This document shows, in pieces, positions 7,850 to 12,121 of a stretch of 12,121 nucleotides of DNA. Every line of letters starts with the position of its first letter. The stretch's first letter is position 1. The stretch is from Isohypsibius dastychi (Eukaryota > Tardigrada > Eutardigrada > Parachela > Isohypsibiidae): positions 1 through 12,121 of the forward strand of contig JAQIWT010001166.1 of assembly GCA_034696485.1 (NCBI GenBank), read 5' to 3'. Position numbers and translations under genes: made by a program. The notes under the pieces were generated by a model. That model was not told where the DNA came from. It was given only the letters and a program-made list of their open reading frames with translations, and did no database searches.

Positions 7850-8050
7850 GACTACGAATTTTCGGGGCTACGAATTTACTTTCATACGAGAGCTCTGACT
7901 ACGAATTTTCTATTACGAGTTTTCTGGCTACCAATTGTCGTGACTGCGGAAGGTTCGCACAACGGATGTTCTTGACTACAAAAGGTAGATACTACGTAAA
8001 GTATACTACGAAACCTCCCGACTCCGAGAATTCTACCTACGAAAGTCCAT
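7850..8050. repeat. Degenerate tandem array of GACTACGAA, right arm
   Basis: This is the inverted counterpart of the left array, with copies such as GACTACGAATTTT, GGCTACGAATTTA, TACTACGAAACC and CCTACGAAAG. Together the arms would let the element fold back on itself imperfectly. Confidence 0.75.
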
Positions 8051-8053
8051 GGC

Positions 8054-8335
8054 GCCCTTGGCCCCATATAAGAACTCTTTTTTGGCCTCACACTGTTGGC
8101 CCCATACAGAACATCACTTTTTGGCCCCATATAAACGATTTTTTCGGCAAAAACCCCCAAAATTACACAAAAAACACGTTTTTTGATCAAAATTGGTCTA
8201 TTTTAGCTCCATGGGGCTGAAAAAAATTGGCCGCTGGCCCCATGGGGCAAACACTTTCAAGAATCTGGCCCCACATAAGCGTACACATATTGGCCCCATA
8301 CAAGAAGTTTTTCCCGCTGGCCCCATATAGTTTCA
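8054..8335. repeat. TTGGCCCCATATAAG repeats near the right end of the hAT element
   Basis: About eight variants (GGCCCCATATAAG, GGCCTCACACTG, GGCCCCATACAG, GGCCCCATATAAAC, GGCCCCATGGGG, GGCCCCACATAAG, GGCCCCATACAAG, GGCCCCATATAG) are spaced 20 to 90 bp apart. A shorter set sits at the left end (7374-7428). TTGGCCCC also occurs at 11-18 in the truncated edge element. Confidence 0.7.
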
Positions 8336-8353
8336 AACCTAGATACACCCTTG

Positions 8354-8361
8354 CTTCACGC
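8354..8361. repeat. Target site duplication CTTCACGC, right copy
   Basis: Identical to 7346-7353. Confidence 0.85.
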
Positions 8362-10860
8362 GAATGAATTCAACGGTTTCATGCTCCCGTCGACCACCAG
8401 TTCCGATCTTCCCGTGGTCTAACAACAACTTTACCAAACTTGCTTTTAAAACAAGCCTTCTTCGTTCACTTGACATCGTGTTTGCGCAACACCGTACGCT
8501 GTCTCCAGCTTGCAGACATACGTTACAGCGCCCTCTCGGAAGACTTCCGCGATGCCTAGTTCACATAAACCAGTTTCGTCTCATGGTACAGAGTGATGTC
8601 TTCGTTCTCGGTAGCGTTTAGGTCTTCGTGGAACCATCCAGCTTCTTTCATAGGCTTGGAATCAAACTGGCAAGTCATCAGCAGCGACTGTCCATCCATC
8701 ACCGCTAGAAGTGGAGCCAGTGGCGCTGTGGCAACTGGAGCCTCCGAAACAGTGACGGCTGGGAGAGTAGAAACTTCTTCGAGGATAACTGCTCTCACAC
8801 CTGCAACGTTGTCTAACAAATGATTCCAATTGCAATTGTGACTTATCAATCACAACGAATAACTGCATAAATCTTTCGCTTGTGGTGTTTCAGTCATGGT
8901 CTCTTTCCATCCTGACCCAGAGTCTCTCTGTAATCAGGGACTTTTTCAGTTTGGTGCACTGTGGGTTCTTCAATGATGACTTCAGTTGTAACGCTGGTCA
9001 GCTGTTCTTCGGTGTTCTGATCTGCAACGATGGCTTCCTTCTTGACTTCTTGAGTTCCTCACTGACAGCTGACTTTTCCGTCTGTTCCAGTTGGGGAGTG
9101 GGAGATGGTAGCTCTTCCACAATTGTAACTTCAGAACGCTTCTTAAGCCCAATCTGTTCAACCACAGTTTCCGAATTCTTTTCAGTACTCGGTAGCTCTC
9201 GGGAAACCATTTCAAAATCCTCGACAAACTCGGTTTCAGTTGGATTGGTGATCTTCATTCTCGAATTCCTGGTTGGGCAAGTTCTACGTGCGTCATTGTG
9301 AATTCCTCCAAAGGAACTGCTTGACCAGTCCTGGTTTCAGTGATTGATTCGAATAGTGTTTATTCTTCACCTTGGATCGTCTCAACTTCACTCGGTGTGG
9401 ATACTACTATCTTGCTTGGTTGAGCTGATTCACTTGGCTGGTCGGCAGGTAATAACCAGAGATTGAGCACCTTTAAGTTCAGAAACTATTTCTTCCAGCA
9501 TCTCATTGTTCAAAATTCTCCTCTCCAACTCGAGACCTGATGGATTTCAGTAGTTCCCCAGGATTCGACTTCGATCCGTTCTGTGGTACTATTTCAACCT
9601 TCTGCTGGAAGTTTGTGGTACCATCCATTTCTTTCGTGAATTGTGGCTTGGTAAAAGATAGCTCCACAGATGTCAGCTCACGCGGTTATTTTTTAGTTAC
9701 TACCTCGGTTATTTCTGTGATGGCCTCCTCTGTCGGCTGTGATGGCCACTCGGGTCAATCCGGCCACCTCCTTTTGGGGTAAATTCTGAATCGATGTTGC
9801 AGTTGGAACTCCATGCTCAACTTCAACCTCAAACATTTCAAATTCTTTTTCAGAACTTGATTCCATTATGTGATGCTCCTTCGTATATTTTTCTGGCTGA
9901 GAGCCGGAAAGAATGGCTTCCAAAAGAGCACCCTCCTCCATCGGAGTAGTAAACAGTTGTAGCTGTTCCACTTCGCTCGCTTCAGTTTGCACCATGACGT
10001 AATCGGAAGTGGTCATTTGCGGTTCATTTTCTTCAACAGGCTGCGTTGAGTCAAGAGGAACGAATACTACCTTCTGTTCAGCTGTGAACAATGATGACAC
10101 TGGGGCTGGCTCAATCTCCTCAACTACCATTGTTTCTGGTTGTTGTTCAGGAGTGACCTCCGTGATAACCTGCTCGGTTAAGTACACATCATGATTGCCA
10201 GACATCGTATCTTCTGGTATCTGTTGGGCCTGTGGTAACGCTTCGATTCGGACTACTTCGATCATTTCAATTTCGGCTAGGGCTTCACCCACGGTCTCCT
10301 CGAAGATGGAAACTGACACTGGGGTCAATGTCGTCGTGGATTCATTAGGCTGTGACTGGGCTGCGACTGCGCTTATGGCATGTAGTAGCTGAGACATTAT
10401 TTCAGCGGTAACCAGGTCATTGGGCACAACTTCAGCGATTTCTTTCTTAGCCTTCGTACTCCAGAGTTGCGGGATCTTGGGTTACTCCTGCAGGTGCCAC
10501 CAAAGCTTCGCGTGGACCTGTTATTGCTAAGCTTACATCGGTGACACTTTTGGGCTGGATGTTCGCAGCACTTAATTCCGGTAAGACATCCAGTTCGGCT
10601 ATCCCTCGCTGAAGCTCTTCCGGTTGTCTATATTCAAGGAATGTAGTAACTTCTCGCTTGACAGCGATGATTTTGGAGGATTCCCGGACTGGTTTGACTG
10701 GAATCGCTGGTTTGCATCAATCATGTCAATTCGATTTAATGCTTGCTTAGCAAGGATCATTTTTTTCTAGACCTGTGAACAATCCGTATCGTTTCTAATT
10801 TTCGATTCGAACTTGCCGGAATTCCAGCAGCCAACACCAGCTCAAGAGACTCAACATTTC
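8362..10860 (-). pseudogene. Decayed gene for a large acidic Ig-domain protein (titin/kettin/obscurin-like)
   Basis: On the minus strand, coding-quality acidic sequence rich in Glu, Val, Pro and Thr runs almost the whole length but keeps changing frame. The pieces are: 10858-10757, ending at AAAAAAA/TGA; a bridge to about 10705; 10707-10447 (86 residues); 10451-9693 (the longest, over 250 codons); 9736-9503, containing TAA at 9686-9688 and KPQFTKEMDG, which resembles the start of an Ig domain; about 9470-9255, with a TAA near 9360; 9258-8998; about 9050-8885; and the Ig domain near 8726-8458. At least six single-base shifts and two in-frame stops break it. Shifts occur both in A runs and in mixed sequence. 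Such acidic PEVK-like linkers with I-set Ig domains are typical of giant sarcomeric proteins; this family call is inference. A possible splice acceptor (AAATCAG) lies just upstream at 10861-10863. Local sequencing error in a live gene is the main alternative. Confidence 0.55.
8458..8726 (-). other. Immunoglobulin I-set domain, frameshifted
   Basis: The first half reads APLLAVMDGQSLLMTCQF, with the B-strand Cys at 8670-8672 and the core Trp twelve residues later in KEAGWFHED. The frame then meets TAG near 8556, and a one-base shift resumes with LGIAEVFREGAVTYVC and KLETAYGVA, which contains the F-strand Tyr-x-Cys (Cys at 8512-8514) and the following AYG. Cys-Trp-Leu-Tyr-Cys order and spacing are those of the I-set fold. 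Both halves align to one domain, so the shift is a lesion and not a domain border. Confidence 0.75.
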
Positions 10861-11381
10861 CTGATTTATCATTCAATCTGGATCACCTGGCTGATTGTAT
10901 ACATATTTATTACGCGGGTCCAACTATATGAACGTCAGTATTTGTGATGACAGGTATGAACAATTAACCGTGTCCAAACCAACGCTAAGTGTGGAATATC
11001 ACGCTGAAGAGGGAATACTTGAATATCGTGACGGTGATTCCATTATTTATTTTGCCGCATCTTCGACCTCTCAAGACTTTTTTGTAGAACAATCGTTTAA
11101 AGGCTATGTGTATCAGGGAGTGTCTTCATCTAACCATGACCAGTGCCAGGAACGTGAACAATTTGCTGCTCAAGCAGACCGAAGGACTTCTACTGGTCCC
11201 CAAATGCGACGCATCGCACCGGAACCGTCAGGTGCCGGCAAATAAAATTTCATTTCTAGCTTTAAATTTTGTTGTTCAAGGCGCGCTCACATCATCAACT
11301 TCTTCAATTAACTACGAAGATCGAAAGTCAGCATATAAAGGTAACTTTTATGCTATGATAAGAATCAGTTTGATTTTATGA
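10861..11381 (+). other. Intergenic DNA with a weak 116-codon frame
   Basis: A plus frame from 10895 to 11245 (116 residues, family not recognised) has an acidic, beta-rich looking middle (VSKPTLSVEYHAEEGILEY). A possible acceptor GTGATGACAG ends at 10953. Its stop codon lies inside an AATAAA at 11241-11246. A second frame from 11106 overlaps it. I cannot decide whether either is translated. Confidence 0.25.
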
Positions 11382-11961
11382 ATGTCGGAAACGGTTCTGC
11401 TGGGCATAACTTTAGAAGACCCAAAAAGTTTCCACGAGTTCTGCAGACATGATTATATGGATCCCAGAATTTATAAAGGATGTATGCGGGAATTCTAGCA
11501 TGTGTTCTCGCTGTCCTTATTATTTTATGCTTTTAGTTCCGGACGGATTATATAAACAGCTGCGGGAACCTATCGGACCAGTTCCGCAAGAGTGCGTTCA
11601 GCTCCATGATAAATCAAGTCTTTGGTATTTTATGTTGCCAATGCCAGGAAAAGCGTCTCTTCACGCCACTTTTCCAACGATTTTGGTGGAAGCAGACCGA
11701 CTGTTCAAACTCAACAGTTTGTGTAAGACCGCAACTTTATACAAGTGGAATCTTTTCTGTCATCTTCTTGGAGGAGAACGCGGCTTGAAGCGGTTAAGTT
11801 CAATTTGGGAGCATGGTGAAAAAAATCAGTTCGGGACTTTGATCGACAAGAATCTCACGACTTGTCTTCAGAGTCAGTTGATGGAATTCCAGCACTGCTT
11901 TTGTTTTGCCTCAGTGGCTCTCACAATATATTTCGATTCCAGTGCATCTGACCGAAATTAG
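11382..11961 (+). CDS. Hypothetical two-exon gene, 174 residues
   Basis: The family is not recognised. Exon 1 is 11382-11481 (MSETVLLGITLEDPKSFHEF and on to IYKG). A 55-bp intron, 11482-11536 (donor GTATGC, acceptor TATGCTTTTAG), leads to exon 2 at 11537-11961, giving exactly 175 codons including the TAG. The junction reads YKG-F-PDGLYKQLREP. The protein is mixed, with no signal peptide, no membrane span and several scattered Cys. The unspliced alternative starts at 11449 and gives 170 residues with a hydrophobic Cys-rich start. Start context is weak and no domain supports the model. A competing frame over the same DNA is described under findings. Confidence 0.3.
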
Positions 11962-11977
11962 GTCCTCACCGGCAGGG

Positions 11978-12103
11978 GCTCGTTCGAGCTGTTGGAGGGT
12001 GTACATTTTATGTACATCCCCTACTTTCTCGACTTCTGTGAGTCGAAAAAAAGTTGAGTATTTTTTTCTTGTTGTTTTTTTCTGATTCGGATGGTCGAAT
12101 CAG
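11978..12103. repeat. Series of four hairpins at the right edge
   Basis: GCTCG/CGAGC with a 2-base loop (11978-11989); GGGTGTACAT with ATGTACATCCC (about 11997-12020, one bulge); TCGACT/AGTCGA with a 6-base loop (12029-12046); CTGATTCG/CGAATCAG with a 6-base loop (12082-12103). T-rich DNA separates the last two. They could be 3' UTR structures of the gene ending at 11961 or part of a mobile element end. Confidence 0.6.
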
Positions 12104-12121
12104 GGGGGGGGGGGGGGCAAA
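12103..12121. repeat. Terminal run of 14 G
   Basis: The G run at 12103-12116 begins directly after the last hairpin (its first G closes the stem) and is followed by CAAAA at the window end. It mirrors the C run at the left edge and probably marks an assembly limit. Confidence 0.6.

Larger units (their letters stand above)
7354..8353. mobile_element. Non-autonomous hAT element (MITE-like), exactly 1,000 bp
   Basis: The ends are inverted repeats: CAGGGGTGTATTTACG on the left, and CAAGGGTGTATCTAGG read inward from the right, 13 of 16 identical. Both ends are followed within 45 bp by GGGGCCAGCGG. CA(G/A)GGG termini plus an identical 8-bp duplication are hAT hallmarks. There is no transposase: the longest frames (7621-7824 plus, 7882-8190 minus) arise from repeats and show no hAT dimerisation motif. 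Inside, the left arm holds about 12 degenerate copies of TTTCGTAGTC (7438-7630), and the right arm holds the inverse, GACTACGAA (7850-8050). GGCCCCATATAAG-type repeats fill the outer flanks. The intact duplication indicates insertion without much later decay at the ends. Mobilisation would need a transposase from elsewhere. Confidence 0.85.

Noticed and set aside
7438-8050. CRISPR-like spacing of short repeats
   Set aside because: Repeats are short, degenerate and inverted between arms, with no uniform spacers; they belong to the hAT element.
7882-8190. 102-codon minus frame and an 84-codon plus frame inside the hAT element
   Set aside because: Both are translations of the GACTACGAA and GGCCCC repeats and show no transposase motif.
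8882-9301. 139-codon plus-strand frame, Ser/Phe-rich
   Set aside because: It is the mirror of the acidic minus-strand remnant: Ser/Phe runs arise from complementing Glu/Lys codons.
11537-11640. Resemblance of SDQFRKSAF in an alternative frame to a GPCR helix 8
   Set aside because: There is no NPxxY or preceding seventh helix in any linked frame, so a second receptor is not supported.
11978-11989. Possible tRNA T-arm (GTTCGAGC)
   Set aside because: No full cloverleaf can be formed around it; it is a simple hairpin in the series.

Overview
The window looks like nuclear DNA of an invertebrate animal. The evidence is two gene models with short GT-AG introns (86 to 320 bp), a seven-helix receptor, an immunoglobulin I-set domain embedded in acidic coding sequence, and a hAT-type transposon with an 8-bp target duplication. 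Nothing looks bacterial: there are no ribosome binding sites or operons. The compact introns and the style of the receptor would suit an ecdysozoan such as a tardigrade, but that is an inference. The window begins in a run of 19 C and ends in a run of 14 G, which suggests that it is bounded by homopolymers that broke the assembly.

Layout. 1-47: one end of a hAT-like element that runs off the left edge. 617-1689 (+): an intact class A GPCR-like gene with one 86-bp intron exactly inside the NPxxY motif. 1690-4380: largely unexplained DNA with palindromes, a CRE/AP-1 pair and a small GC-rich island. 4392-5838 (+): a complete small gene with a CCAAT-rich putative promoter, five coding exons (111 residues) and a poly(A) signal. 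It is threaded by a recurring 10-bp palindrome, GCGACGTCGC. 5839-7020: no convincing gene. 7024-10860 (-): the remains of a large acidic protein gene with at least one Ig I-set domain, resembling titin/kettin/obscurin-type muscle proteins, broken by many frameshifts and stops. 7354-8353: a non-autonomous hAT element of exactly 1,000 bp, flanked by CTTCACGC on both sides and inserted inside that remnant. 10895-11961 (+): weakly supported coding stretches, the best being a two-exon model of 174 residues. 11978-12103: four consecutive hairpins before the terminal G run.

No pathway links the genes. The two intact genes (receptor and 111-residue protein) have clean frames and good splice sites, whereas the minus-strand Ig gene next to them is full of indels. 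This contrast favours real decay of the Ig gene, although local sequencing error in that stretch cannot be excluded. The most unusual signals are the GCGACGTCGC series in and around the 111-residue gene, the internal architecture of the hAT element (inverted arrays of TTCGTAGTC plus GGCCCCATATAAG repeats), and the hairpin series at the right edge.
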